Below, in pieces: positions 44,932-54,167 of a stretch of 64,000 nt of DNA. Numbering within the stretch: the stretch's first letter is position 1; the number at the start of each line of letters is the position of its first letter. The stretch comes from Desertivirga xinjiangensis (GTDB taxonomy: Bacteria > Bacteroidota > Bacteroidia > Sphingobacteriales > Sphingobacteriaceae). Under the pieces are notes generated by a model. That model saw only the letters and a list, made by a program, of their open reading frames with translations, searched no databases and was not told the DNA's origin. The translations under genes were made by a program, and so were the position numbers. The stretch lies in NCBI RefSeq assembly GCF_024436435.1, contig NZ_JAFMZP010000006.1, positions 124,001 to 188,000 on the forward strand, in the 5' to 3' direction.

Positions 44932-46143
44932 ATGACTTTTTTTGAAGAATTGAATAATGAGAGTATTACAGGTGTTGCCTATAAGAACATCAATTTAAAA
45001 AAATCGATAATCTCATTTTTTGCTAATACTGGAAATTCAACTATTGCGGATCTATGCAAGGAACTGACCCTTAGCGCACCTAAAGTAAACAACCTGATCA
45101 ATGAATTAATTTCAGACGGTTTGGTAAAAGACTACGGCAAGGTTGACTCTACGGGTGGCCGCAGACCCAATATCTACGGTTTATTACCTGAGTCCGCTTT
45201 CTTTGTTGGCGTTGACGTAAAACAAAATCATATCAATATCGGCATTTCGGATCTCCAAAAAAACATGGTTCGCATGGTTGAAGACCTGCCATACCGGCTA
45301 AATAACAACCAGGAGTCTCTGGAAGAACTTTGCTCTCTGATATCAAAATTTATCGAGGAATTCCCCGCACCTAAAGATAAAATCCTGGGGATAGGAATAA
45401 ACTTATCGGGAAGAATAAATTATGCCACGGGCTACAGTTACAGTTTCTTCCATTTTCATGAAGAACCTTTAAGTAAAGTTATTGAATCACTCCTCGGTAT
45501 AAAGGTATTCCTCGAAAACGATTCAAGAGCAATGGCATTCGGAGAATTTTCTTCAGGGGTAGTTAATGATGAAAAAAATGTATTATTTCTAAATCTGGAT
45601 TACGGGTTGGGCATGGGCATCATGCTAAATAGCCAGTTATATTATGGCAAATCAGGCTTTGCCGGCGAATTTGGGCACATGCCCATTTTTAAAAATGAGA
45701 TCATTTGTCATTGCGGCAAAAAAGGCTGCCTGGAAACCGAAGCCTCAGGATGGGCACTAACCAGAATGTTTAGAGAGAAGATCAACGAAGGTTCAACTAC
45801 TGTATTGAAAACGAAGACGACACAAATAGAACTCGAAAACATCCTGGAAGCAGCGAACAACGACGATACTTTAGCCATAGAACTGATTGCACAAATAGGT
45901 GAAAACCTGGGGCGCGGCATAGCTTTATTGATCAACATTTTTAATCCAGAGCTGGTAATCCTTGGCGGAAGCCTGGCTACCACAGGCGAATTTTTGAGAT
46001 TACCAATAAAGAGCGCTGTAAACAAATACTCTCTTAGCCTGGTAAATACAGATACGCAATTAAAAGTTTCAAAATTAGGCGAAAAGGCCGGAGTCATAGG
46101 CGCCTGCTTGCTGGTGAGAAACAGATTACTAGCCTTAAACTAA
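44932..46143 (+). CDS. ROK-family transcriptional regulator (NagC/XylR type)
   Basis: 403 residues. An N-terminal winged helix (about 22-85; STIADLCKELTLSAPKVNNLINELISDG, then GGRRPNIYGL) is followed by a sugar-binding ROK fold with FVGVDVKQNHI (about 91-100), ENDSRAMAFGE (Asp198 conserved), and the zinc/signature region GFAGEFGHMP and CHCGKKGCLE (His249, Cys259, Cys261, Cys266). NagC-type members sense N-acetylhexosamine derivatives or related sugars and repress uptake genes. Placement divergent from SusC/D and 8 bases from the convergent GH20 gene suggests it controls PUL 2. Confidence 0.93.
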   Translation: MTFFEELNNESITGVAYKNINLKKSIISFFANTGNSTIADLCKELTLSAPKVNNLINELISDGLVKDYGKVDSTGGRRPNIYGLLPESAFFVGVDVKQNHINIGISDLQKNMVRMVEDLPYRLNNNQESLEELCSLISKFIEEFPAPKDKILGIGINLSGRINYATGYSYSFFHFHEEPLSKVIESLLGIKVFLENDSRAMAFGEFSSGVVNDEKNVLFLNLDYGLGMGIMLNSQLYYGKSGFAGEFGHMPIFKNEIICHCGKKGCLETEASGWALTRMFREKINEGSTTVLKTKTTQIELENILEAANNDDTLAIELIAQIGENLGRGIALLINIFNPELVILGGSLATTGEFLRLPIKSAVNKYSLSLVNTDTQLKVSKLGEKAGVIGACLLVRNRLLALN

Positions 46144-46151
46144 GAGGAAAT

Positions 46152-48044
46152 TCAGTTATTCGACTTAATCCTCTTATTTAGCTCTGCTAGTGGCAGATTA
46201 ATAATCCTTCCCATTTGTTTCCGACCTTTATAGGAAACTACTCTTATATGATGCGCGCCTTTGGGTATTTCCAGCGGGACACCGCGGTATTCAGGATAAA
46301 ACCTATCCGGATCAGTATCATCGAAGCTATAAAAAACCCTTAAACCACCGATTTCATTTGAAATATCCACTTTTAATGAGTCCCCTGCTTTTGCAGCCCG
46401 GATTATTGGCTCATAAAACGCCTTCGAATAATTCACATTCGCCGAATCTAACCTTGGAAGATGTTCTTCTAATCGCGCGATGAAACCATCCCAGCCCCGT
46501 ACAGACTTAGGAGACCAAAAAACTTCCGATAACGCTATAGCTCTTGGGAAAGTCATGTACTGTAGTTTTCTTTCATTGGCTACCTGTTCAGTCCATAGAC
46601 AGCCCTGTCCTCCAAGCACATTCTCGTGGTTAACACCGAAGGGACTCAAGTCCCAGTTGTAAGCGTTTGTTAATCTTGAAACTGAGAAAAGCCCATTTTC
46701 CAAAACGACATCATTCTGGTAAAAATCAAGGTAGGTATTTGCTGCCGGAGCCATCACCACTTTGTGTCCCTTCACCGAAGCTACTTTTCCCCCTTTCATA
46801 TCCTTCCAGCTAATAAGCGCAAAACTTGTATCCAGATCTCCATCCAAATTCTCATACCAACCCATCACTTTTTTCCCTTTGCTCTGAACGATTTTTGCAA
46901 CCCTGTTCAGAAAGTACCTTTGAAGTCCTTCTTCATTTTTTAATCCTTCTTCTTTAATCCTTTTCTGACAAACGGCACATTTTTTCCAATACGTTCTGGT
47001 AACCTCATCCCCGCCAATATGAATGTATTCAGACGGAAAAAGCGATGCAACTTCCTCAAAAAGCTTATCCAGAAACTGGTAGGTCGAATCATTTCCAACA
47101 CATAACACATTGGTCCTGCTTATATTCCATGGGTCGCCTGCCAACACTTGCTGCTGTGTCTTAGTACAGGAGAGATTAGGATAGGAAGCTATTAAAGCCA
47201 AGCTATGTCCCGGGACATCAATTTCAGGCACCACCGTTACAAACCGATCTGCAGCATATGAAATAATCTCTTTTACATCATCGAGGGAATAAAACCCACC
47301 ATCTGTAGCTGCTTCGCCAGGCTCAGGCTCTTTGAAGCCATTCCAATATCCCGTTCGGGGAACATGCCAGGCTCCAACTTTAGTAAGCAAAGGCAAGCCC
47401 TTCAATTCCACCCTCCATCCCTGGTTGTCCGTCAGATGAAAATGAAAAGTATTAAGCTTGTACTTCGCTATTTGATTAATATAGGACTTAATTACTTCCT
47501 TTGAAAAGAAATGGCGACTAACATCCAGCATTAAGCCCCTCCATGAAAATGCCGGGTAGTCTGTTATATTTAAACACGGCACCTTCCAACCGGTACCAGC
47601 AGAGAACCTACTACTCTCTGCCGCTGCAGGTAATAATTGCATCAATGATTCAAAAGCATAAAACCAGCCCTTCGGACTATTGGCACTGATCAATATCTCA
47701 CTGCGGGATACCTTCAAACCATACCCCTCCTCTCCCAGTTCCTTTACATGCCTTTCATTCAGCACAAACACCACCGAAGACTTCTTATTTCGTTCAACAA
47801 CTGGTAACTTTAAACCTGTTGAAACCCGTAGGCGTAAGGCAAACTGCTCGACTAAGGCCTGATGGCTGCTATATTTGGCAGCTAGTACAAACCTGGTTGC
47901 CGGTTTAAACTCGAACTCCCTTTCGAGAACCTTCATACTAACCGGAACAGGTATGAGGGCCACTTGTCTTTGCGCAAAGGTTTGCCCCACAAGAACGAGC
48001 GTCATCTGCACAAGCAGACTTGTCGACAATATGAACTTTTTCAA
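46152..48044 (-). CDS. Glycoside hydrolase family 20 beta-N-acetylhexosaminidase
   Basis: 630 residues, signal peptide (to QTFAQ). N-terminal GH20b domain (about 28-160), catalytic barrel with WRGLMLDVSRHF, FHFHLTDNQGW, and the catalytic pair Asp346-Glu347 in HIGGDEVTRTYW, used in substrate-assisted cleavage of terminal beta-GlcNAc or GalNAc. C-terminal beta-sandwich (about 540-630) with FDDTDP. Stands as a clear functional anchor for PUL 2 as an N-acetylhexosamine system. Confidence 0.96.
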   Translation of the reverse strand: MKKFILSTSLLVQMTLVLVGQTFAQRQVALIPVPVSMKVLEREFEFKPATRFVLAAKYSSHQALVEQFALRLRVSTGLKLPVVERNKKSSVVFVLNERHVKELGEEGYGLKVSRSEILISANSPKGWFYAFESLMQLLPAAAESSRFSAGTGWKVPCLNITDYPAFSWRGLMLDVSRHFFSKEVIKSYINQIAKYKLNTFHFHLTDNQGWRVELKGLPLLTKVGAWHVPRTGYWNGFKEPEPGEAATDGGFYSLDDVKEIISYAADRFVTVVPEIDVPGHSLALIASYPNLSCTKTQQQVLAGDPWNISRTNVLCVGNDSTYQFLDKLFEEVASLFPSEYIHIGGDEVTRTYWKKCAVCQKRIKEEGLKNEEGLQRYFLNRVAKIVQSKGKKVMGWYENLDGDLDTSFALISWKDMKGGKVASVKGHKVVMAPAANTYLDFYQNDVVLENGLFSVSRLTNAYNWDLSPFGVNHENVLGGQGCLWTEQVANERKLQYMTFPRAIALSEVFWSPKSVRGWDGFIARLEEHLPRLDSANVNYSKAFYEPIIRAAKAGDSLKVDISNEIGGLRVFYSFDDTDPDRFYPEYRGVPLEIPKGAHHIRVVSYKGRKQMGRIINLPLAELNKRIKSNN

Positions 48045-48072
48045 AACGAAAGAAATGTTCTTGATCTATGAA

Positions 48073-49248
48073 CTATTTCATATCTACAGGAATAAAAATC
48101 AATGGAGTCGGCAAACATGACGCTCCGGGAGGAGAGTAAGTTATGTTAAGCGTTTGCTCTTCACCATTAGCCGCCGGCGCAAACACCTGCACTAATACAG
48201 CTTCTGGCGCTCCTTTAGTAGTAAGCTTATCTGAAGGTAATTTTATTATACCTTCATCAAACTTTCCTTTGCTTACCACCATAGTGGCAGCCATGCCATT
48301 ACACCACTTATTATCAGAAGAACGGGAATTCCAGGTAACCAATGCCAGTCCTTTACCGTCAGTACTTTTCCATTTCAAATTTATTGAATACATTACTCCG
48401 TAGTTGCCGGCAAGTTTCGCTTGCTGTCCTCTACTGCTCTCTTTTCCCAATACCCATGGATCTATTTTACCATCAGCAAGCATTAAATGAGATGTACCGT
48501 TTTTGGTATCAAGCACTCCTTCAGTATTAACTTCATAGTTACTCACACCGAACAAACCTCTACCTGCACCACTTTGTCCTTTGGGCGGCAAAATATTCTT
48601 CACTTGTTTTAACGCATCAGGACCGCTTATTGAAGGGGCAGTTTGTATGATACTGATTTCAGCAGGTTGATCAATCACAAATTCATAAAACCCATGAACC
48701 AGCTCATCATACTTCACTATGTTCTTTTCAAGCTTTTCATCTATTGCAATTGCCTCTCCTGGCTTTACCGTCCTGATCTTATCATCCCCTTTTGAGGCAA
48801 AGTAATCTGCTAATCCTTGTTTACCTATCTGGAAATAGTTAGCACTCGGCTTTTGAGAAGAATACTTCAACATCCGGATATTCATTTTTGATGTACCTAG
48901 ATTTTTGATAACAGCCGTAATTTTGCGATCAATTTTTGCCGGTTCAACCACACCGTTAACATTATAAACATATAACCTGACCGCACCTGGTACTACCTTT
49001 TCCTGCAAGGCTATCCCTTCGGGAACGCGGATATATTCGGGATCGTCAGAGATTATATACTGAGGCCCGGGCAATACAACTTTCTGGTAATTAATCAAGG
49101 GTAGATTTTCTGTGAGAAACCCATCCAGCTTAACTATCGTACCTTGCTTTGCTAACAGAATCTGTTGATTCTGTTCTTTAGAGATTGTTTGTGCGTTGAT
49201 AGTTAATCCCGAAGAAAGCAGAAGAAAAAGCAAATTTCTTTTTTTCAT
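48073..49248 (-). CDS. Unrecognised secreted protein in PUL 2
   Basis: About 391 residues from the Met at 49248, which gives a clean signal peptide (KKRNLLFLLLSSGLTINAQ); an ATG at 49272 adds eight residues. The mature protein is beta-rich without known motifs: GAVRLYVYNVNGVVEPAKI (about 90), a middle segment YFASKGDDKIRTVKPGEAIAI, and a C-terminal part with NLKWKSTDGKGLALVTWNSRSSDNKWC and a late Cys pair. No family recognised. It lies 28 bases upstream of GH20 and is probably co-transcribed; a glycan-binding or anchoring role is only a guess. Confidence 0.8.
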   Translation of the reverse strand: MKKRNLLFLLLSSGLTINAQTISKEQNQQILLAKQGTIVKLDGFLTENLPLINYQKVVLPGPQYIISDDPEYIRVPEGIALQEKVVPGAVRLYVYNVNGVVEPAKIDRKITAVIKNLGTSKMNIRMLKYSSQKPSANYFQIGKQGLADYFASKGDDKIRTVKPGEAIAIDEKLEKNIVKYDELVHGFYEFVIDQPAEISIIQTAPSISGPDALKQVKNILPPKGQSGAGRGLFGVSNYEVNTEGVLDTKNGTSHLMLADGKIDPWVLGKESSRGQQAKLAGNYGVMYSINLKWKSTDGKGLALVTWNSRSSDNKWCNGMAATMVVSKGKFDEGIIKLPSDKLTTKGAPEAVLVQVFAPAANGEEQTLNITYSPPGASCLPTPLIFIPVDMK

Positions 49249-49372
49249 TAAAGAGGTTACAGTTTGAATCATCTATTGTAATATATAAGTGTATGTGACT
49301 AAGCAATAACTATGGTAAATATATAATTATTATTAACACTTAGCAACTTTTTAAATATTTTTACAAAGACTA

Positions 49373-50505
49373 CTAATCAGCACTTGTCCCTGCTTTTATG
49401 GCGTTCCATAAGCTTACTTTCATTCTGTTGTAAGGGGGACTATAAGCATGCACCACATCAAAGAGCATAACCCCGTCAGACTTAGAAAGGACTAGCTTAA
49501 TCGCTTTTGATAGATCACCCTGGCTTGCCCAGCTCAGATTTCCCATATCAATACTTCCGTATAAGGGCAATTTATCTTTGGTCACATAATTACCACCATT
49601 TATTGAACCCTCGATACTCCACCAATGGTAAGCAAGGCCAGTAGAGGCCGGGTTGTCATTAATCAACAATTGAGTGAAATAATTTCCTGTCATTAAAAGA
49701 TCTAGCTCTTCAGCCAGGCCAGAATCTTTATAACCAGGAACTGCCCAGTCGAAACGCACACTAGGATCCGAGTAAGGATCATATAATCGGCTGGCCCAAT
49801 TTACACCTACCTGATAATAGGTGGCATACCATGAACCAACATACGACCCAAATTTGATTTCCGGCCTGATACTTTGACGCCGGCCCTGGCGCGCTGAATA
49901 AAATCATGCATCACGTTGGCTCTATATTCAAGCCAGCGTTTGTAATAAACACCCGTAGCAGCAGGAACAATCTGCCCGGAAACGTTCTTCCAGTATGGTA
50001 CAATATCCTTTGGGAAAGTCATATTTCTGGCATTCATGTCATTATATTTCTGCTCCAGAAACCCGACAAAGTCGTTTTTACTATAGTCAGAAAAATCAGC
50101 ATTTATGTCGGCGTAGCGGCAATAGTCAGTGATGATACCATCGACATCATACCTGGCAACTATCTCCTTCATAATGTTAATCGCCCTATCCTGCACTTCA
50201 GGTAAGGCCGGATTCACAAATCCATTTTTTCCTGTGGAAGTTACCGGCACACGCATGCCGTTGACATCGCAAACCACTGATTGATAAAAATCTTTAAAAA
50301 CAGCATCTTCGAACACATTTCCCATTTTACGTACATAGTCTCCTTCGACGAAAACCATAGTAGAAGCAAATACTTTCATCTTGCGCAACCAAGCCTCTCT
50401 TATGATAAATTCAAGATAATCGAAGCCGGGAGGCAGAAACTTTCCTTCCATGGATGTCAACTGAGGAGCATAGTCGCTAATAAACTGACCATTAGATAAA
50501 CTCTT
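49373..50505 (-). pseudogene. GHL10 (family-10-like) glycosidase, 5'-truncated and frameshifted
   Basis: Two frames (49807-50460 and 49373-49759) belong to one gene. Translation in the neighbouring frame across 49865-49760 reads RPEIKFGSYVGSWYATYYQV then NWASRLYDPYSDPSVRFDW, which joins the two without a stop; a single missing base near 49865 explains the break. Upstream, the frame continues as KSLSNGQFISDYAPQLTSME only to a TAA at 50506-50508, so no signal peptide or first barrel strand is encoded. Recognisable parts are MKVFASTMVFVEGD, DGIITDYCRYADIN and the C-terminal barrel half. GHL10/DUF187 enzymes are secreted glycosidase-like barrels. Confidence 0.8.
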
Positions 50506-50513
50506 TTATTGGT

Positions 50514-51251
50514 TTACTGTATAAACTTTTTGCGAACAGCAACAGAGGGACTTCTAAGGGATAGTATATAAATACCACTCTGCAGATTAACAGGAATACT
50601 AAATCCATTGTCACCCTTTTGGAGATTGAGAGACAAAGACCCCAACTCCCGTCCGGACACATCTAAAACATGTATCGTGGCTGCAGAATTAACAGGAGTA
50701 TATACAGAGCCTTTTACCAATCCCGTCCCCCATGCCGAGAAAACAGTTAGTTCAGTAGAGTTAAGTCCTGTTTCAATGACAACAACAGCAGACAAGGACT
50801 CTTTTCCATTAAAATCCACCTGTCTCAACCTATAATAATTTGTTCCCGGCAGAGGGTTTTGATCAATGAAGTTATAACTACTGGAAACAGAAGAATTCCC
50901 TTTTCCTAAAACGAATGATAACAGCGAGAAAGACTTAGCATCTTCAGACCGAAGTACCTCGAATCTGGAATTGTTTATTTCGAATGCTGTTTTCCACGAC
51001 AATATATTTACCTGCCCGGATTTTTTACCGGAAAAAGAAATTAGTTCAACGGGCAGAACCTGTTTGCGGAGGGCCGCAATAAATGCGACATTATTTGCGC
51101 CATAGCCATTCCCCCAGTTCGGACTAGCGTCCGAGCTGGCTGAGGCGTCAGGGCCATTATAATCTAAAAGAACTTTTGAGGGATCTAATATCTGCGATTT
51201 CGCAGCCATGGAGAATACCAAAAAACCCGATAGAATGATAGTCGTTTTCAT
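50514..51251 (-). CDS. T9SS-exported protein with stalk and sorting domain, no evident catalytic domain
   Basis: 245 residues. Signal peptide (to MAAKSQ), about 45 residues of unrecognised sequence (ILDPSKVLLDYNGPDAS...), then a fibronectin-like stalk starting LPVELISFSG and containing SRFEVLRSEDAKSFS and NYYRLRQVDFNGKE, then a type A T9SS C-terminal domain (about 170-245) ending SGIYILSLRSPSVAVRKKFIQ-like. Such domains direct cargo to the outer membrane, but the enzymatic cargo normally in front is missing. It stands next to a decapitated GHL10 gene, so this region may have been rearranged. Confidence 0.78.
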   Translation of the reverse strand: MKTTIILSGFLVFSMAAKSQILDPSKVLLDYNGPDASASSDASPNWGNGYGANNVAFIAALRKQVLPVELISFSGKKSGQVNILSWKTAFEINNSRFEVLRSEDAKSFSLLSFVLGKGNSSVSSSYNFIDQNPLPGTNYYRLRQVDFNGKESLSAVVVIETGLNSTELTVFSAWGTGLVKGSVYTPVNSAATIHVLDVSGRELGSLSLNLQKGDNGFSIPVNLQSGIYILSLRSPSVAVRKKFIQ

Positions 51252-51262
51252 TTGAATTGTGA

Positions 51263-52762
51263 TTAGATCTTTGATTTAACAATAACTGCACTTACCACTG
51301 CTCTTTCTGTACCATCTGATGGCCTGACTGTATTCTGACCATTTATCGTAAAGGACGTAGAACCTCCCCCATCAAGATTCAACGCAGCTACGCAACCCAT
51401 CTCCTTCATTAAATTTGCCAACTCAAGCAGGTCCAGTCCTATGCCCCCATTTGCGTTCCCACCTTCCACAGCAACGATTATCACTTTTCCATCAGCAGTG
51501 TGCCCAATGGCAGACCGGGCCCTCGAAGATGCGTTATCAATAACTATTAGTTCTTGGACATCCGTAATATTCACTGTATTATTTTTAATAAGAACAGGAG
51601 AGCCTCCTATTGCACTTGTAGCATTCCAAATGGTACCTCCGCTGGGAAAAGTTGCAGTGGGAAGGCCTTGCGGCGCAAGCGAAACATCATTAGGACTTGG
51701 CTGAGGATAAGAATAGATTGTTCCGTTGCTGGAACCTACATGATATATCCAACTCACATCAGGCTGATCAGTAGCAGTAATTCCAAAAGCTCCCCGTGTT
51801 GGATAATATGTATTCGCCGTCGATTTGTAGACGCTCCTGCTTAAAGATTTGATATTCACAGCGCTTACAACGGCACGATACTCTACGAGGCTATACGAAG
51901 CATTCGAGCCAAAAAAACCTCCGTTTATACATGCATAAGCTGTTCCGGGTTCATCACTATAAAAGGAAGAAACTTTTTTGGTGGTAGCGGACAGAACTGG
52001 CTTAAACTCAACCAACCTCGGATCGAAGACCAATGCATAGGCATTCATAGACTTTCCATTGTAAGGGGCAGTCGTTTTGTAAACCTGGATACCTGCCGGG
52101 AAACCAGTCATCAATTCTTCTGCCTTTAACCAATAAGAAGGCAGATTAACCAAAGGCACGTCTTTAGAAACCGCAACGGCCGGGTTAGTTGCATACACAA
52201 ACGATCCCGCAGCCGCAGTAGCGCTGGTTACGATTTTAGGGCAAGCAAGGCCAGTAAAAAAAATATTTGTACTGCCATTCCCGGTTGCAAAAGCATGAAC
52301 CGCATTAGTAGTTCCCAAGCCGTCATCTGCTCCCCCCGACCTGATAAGCACCATTTCTGTCGCGGTCAGATTTAGCGAATGCGCAGCGTTCAGGTTAATA
52401 AGCTTGCTATTTTCAAACTTAATATCAACAATAAAATCAGCCGGGTTTTCATCCTCTTTCCATGCTGCATCACTTGATCCATTTTTCCTTAAAACAATAG
52501 CAGTTCCAGACCTCAGATCTTTCCAGAGATCAACATCTGCAAACCTGTACTTTCCCCCATTATCAGTCGTAATACTATTTCCAAAATCTTTTAAAATATA
52601 ATTCCGGATATCCAGGTGATCCCGAATAACTAAAAGCTCGATAGCGTCATAATCGCCAGTTGCGCTGGTGCTATTATAAATCCGATTGACAACAATGTTT
52701 TGAGCGTAACTCAGATAGGCGCCCAAAAAGCAACAAAAGAAAATGAGTAAGCGTTTTTTCAT
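51263..52762 (-). CDS. Phosphodiester glycosidase (NAGPA-family) with N-terminal lamin-tail-like domain
   Basis: 499 residues, signal peptide (to LSYAQ). Residues about 22-190 resemble a lamin-tail-type domain (DYDAIELLVIRDHLDIRNY). The C-terminal half (about 245-497) has the NAGPA landmarks INGGFFGS, GGSPVLIKN, ARSAIGHTADGKVIIVAVEG and NLDGGGSTSFTING. The human relative removes GlcNAc from GlcNAc-1-phospho-mannose diesters; bacterial members cleave sugar-phosphodiester bonds in envelope or exopolysaccharides. First gene of the run toward GH20, with a 457-base gap upstream. With GH20 and AGE it supports a GlcNAc-phosphodiester substrate hypothesis. Confidence 0.9.
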   Translation of the reverse strand: MKKRLLIFFCCFLGAYLSYAQNIVVNRIYNSTSATGDYDAIELLVIRDHLDIRNYILKDFGNSITTDNGGKYRFADVDLWKDLRSGTAIVLRKNGSSDAAWKEDENPADFIVDIKFENSKLINLNAAHSLNLTATEMVLIRSGGADDGLGTTNAVHAFATGNGSTNIFFTGLACPKIVTSATAAAGSFVYATNPAVAVSKDVPLVNLPSYWLKAEELMTGFPAGIQVYKTTAPYNGKSMNAYALVFDPRLVEFKPVLSATTKKVSSFYSDEPGTAYACINGGFFGSNASYSLVEYRAVVSAVNIKSLSRSVYKSTANTYYPTRGAFGITATDQPDVSWIYHVGSSNGTIYSYPQPSPNDVSLAPQGLPTATFPSGGTIWNATSAIGGSPVLIKNNTVNITDVQELIVIDNASSRARSAIGHTADGKVIIVAVEGGNANGGIGLDLLELANLMKEMGCVAALNLDGGGSTSFTINGQNTVRPSDGTERAVVSAVIVKSKI

Positions 52763-53151
52763 ACTTTAAATAATAAAATAATTTAAACATTGCCTAAGTT
52801 ATTAAATTATTTATTTAAGTTAAATACTACGCAATTTTTTATTAATAATATAGAGCGGTATATTGATGTATTTATTATTTTAGACTTTTAACTGAAACCT
52901 CTTTTGCGCTCGACATCAAACTCCTCAAATCTATCCCTGGGTTTCACCTGAGTTGCACATGCCCCCAGCTAGAGCCCACCATGAGTCCACGTTTAGTCCA
53001 CCTTTCCCGGGAAATAGGTGGCCTCTTAGAGGCTATTAAGAGGGTTCAGGCAAGCTGCTTATCTTTCCAAGGGATAAGAAGGCAATACACCTGTATATTA
53101 GAATACCTAAGTGTGGTCTGCAAAAAGCAAATACGGATAGAGTGCAAAAAG

Positions 53152-53163
53152 TGACTTAAGTCA
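53152..53163. promoter_or_regulatory. 12-bp palindrome abutting the -33 element
   Basis: TGACTTAAGTCA is a perfect palindrome ending one base before the TTG of the adjacent promoter, a natural position for a regulator. Confidence 0.5.
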
Positions 53164-53194
53164 TTGACGCCCACCTGGCAATGGTTTAGATTTA
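53164..53194 (+). promoter_or_regulatory. Promoter of the 53220 gene
   Basis: TTG (53164-53166), 20-base spacer, TAGATTTA (53187-53194), one mismatch from TAnnTTTG. The predicted transcript start leaves a leader of about 20 bases. Confidence 0.55.
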
Positions 53195-53219
53195 TGCCGA
53201 AGATACAATTTTAAAATCC

Positions 53220-54095
53220 ATGGCAAGAATCGATAAAAACGGAATCATTCACGGATCAAAAGCAAACGATGTTTATAGGGAATACCAGGGCAAGCAAGTG
53301 ATACAGAGTAAACCAAAGGAGTTTAAACAAACACCGAATAGCCAGGAAGGCAACCTTGAATTTTCCTTATCCAGCACCACGGCCATGGCAATACGCCACG
53401 CGTTTGGCTACACCTATGCCGGTTATGATGGAAAAATGGTAAACCGCCTGAATTCCGCAGTGTATTCCTGCATTCTTGCCAGTAGTAAAGAAAGAGGTGA
53501 ACGTGATCTGAACGACGCGGATCTGAGTTACCTCGAAGGCTTCCAGTTTAATAATAATTCCCCTACGGATAAAGTATTCAAAAAAAAGCCAAAAGCTTAT
53601 TTGGATGCTGAAAACAAGATCCTCATAGATATTCCCTCGCTTTCATATTATGACATCAAGAGCAGCCACACGGGCGACTACTTACTTAGATTTGTAGTGA
53701 TAGCCTTCCACTTTAAAAACAAGGCATTTCATTACAATGGTCTGAAAGAGATTACCATAAGACGTGGTGAAACGCTTGAAGGCGGAGAGATCCGACTTGA
53801 AGATGAATTGCTTAAAGGCAGGGTTATAATGTTAAGCATGTCTCTGCATGGCTATCACAATGATCATTTCGGAGGAGTACAAACAATCAACTCATCGAGC
53901 TGGAGCCCTTCAGAGATATTGGCAGCCTGGCATATTCCCGCAGGTGGCCCGGAAGATGAAACTGTTGCAATTAACAACAAGCCTTTAGGTCTAACATATA
54001 ATGGAAACGAGTATTTGGACAAAATAGCCCAATTAAGGAACAAGGTTAAAACTAAGAAAAAAACGAGAGGGCTGAAAGCGAAGCGAAAGCTGTAA
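53220..54095 (+). CDS. Hypothetical protein, unrecognised
   Basis: 291 residues without signal peptide or membrane segment. Starts ARIDKNGIIHGSKANDVYREYQGKQ-like, a basic N-terminal region (residues 1-45) reminiscent of small Bacteroidota hypothetical proteins with a GKxxxx-K-P-pattern near the start; the middle is beta-rich (YLLRFVVIAFHFKNKAFHY) and the C-terminus is a Lys/Arg tail (KTKKKTRGLKAKRKL) that could bind nucleic acid or be disordered. Own promoter and palindrome upstream; convergent with the Aha1-like gene. Function unknown. Confidence 0.75.
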   Translation: MARIDKNGIIHGSKANDVYREYQGKQVIQSKPKEFKQTPNSQEGNLEFSLSSTTAMAIRHAFGYTYAGYDGKMVNRLNSAVYSCILASSKERGERDLNDADLSYLEGFQFNNNSPTDKVFKKKPKAYLDAENKILIDIPSLSYYDIKSSHTGDYLLRFVVIAFHFKNKAFHYNGLKEITIRRGETLEGGEIRLEDELLKGRVIMLSMSLHGYHNDHFGGVQTINSSSWSPSEILAAWHIPAGGPEDETVAINNKPLGLTYNGNEYLDKIAQLRNKVKTKKKTRGLKAKRKL

Positions 54096-54167
54096 CCGAA
54101 GCCAGCTCAGTCAATGAAATACCCGAATAGACTCACTAAGCAGAACCTCGTCGCGCCACTCGTCTAA

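Larger units (their letters stand above)
52763..53219. other. 457-base divergent intergenic region
   Basis: AT-rich on the NAGPA side, more mixed in the middle. No gene. The end next to 53220 contains a promoter and palindrome, listed separately, and a direct repeat of TGCAAAAAG at 53119-53127 and 53143-53151. Confidence 0.5.

Noticed and set aside
49805-49880. Programmed -1 frameshifting in the GHL10 gene
   Set aside because: No slippery X-XXY-YYZ heptamer at GTATCAGGCCGG, and the 5' end is also missing, so simple decay is more likely.
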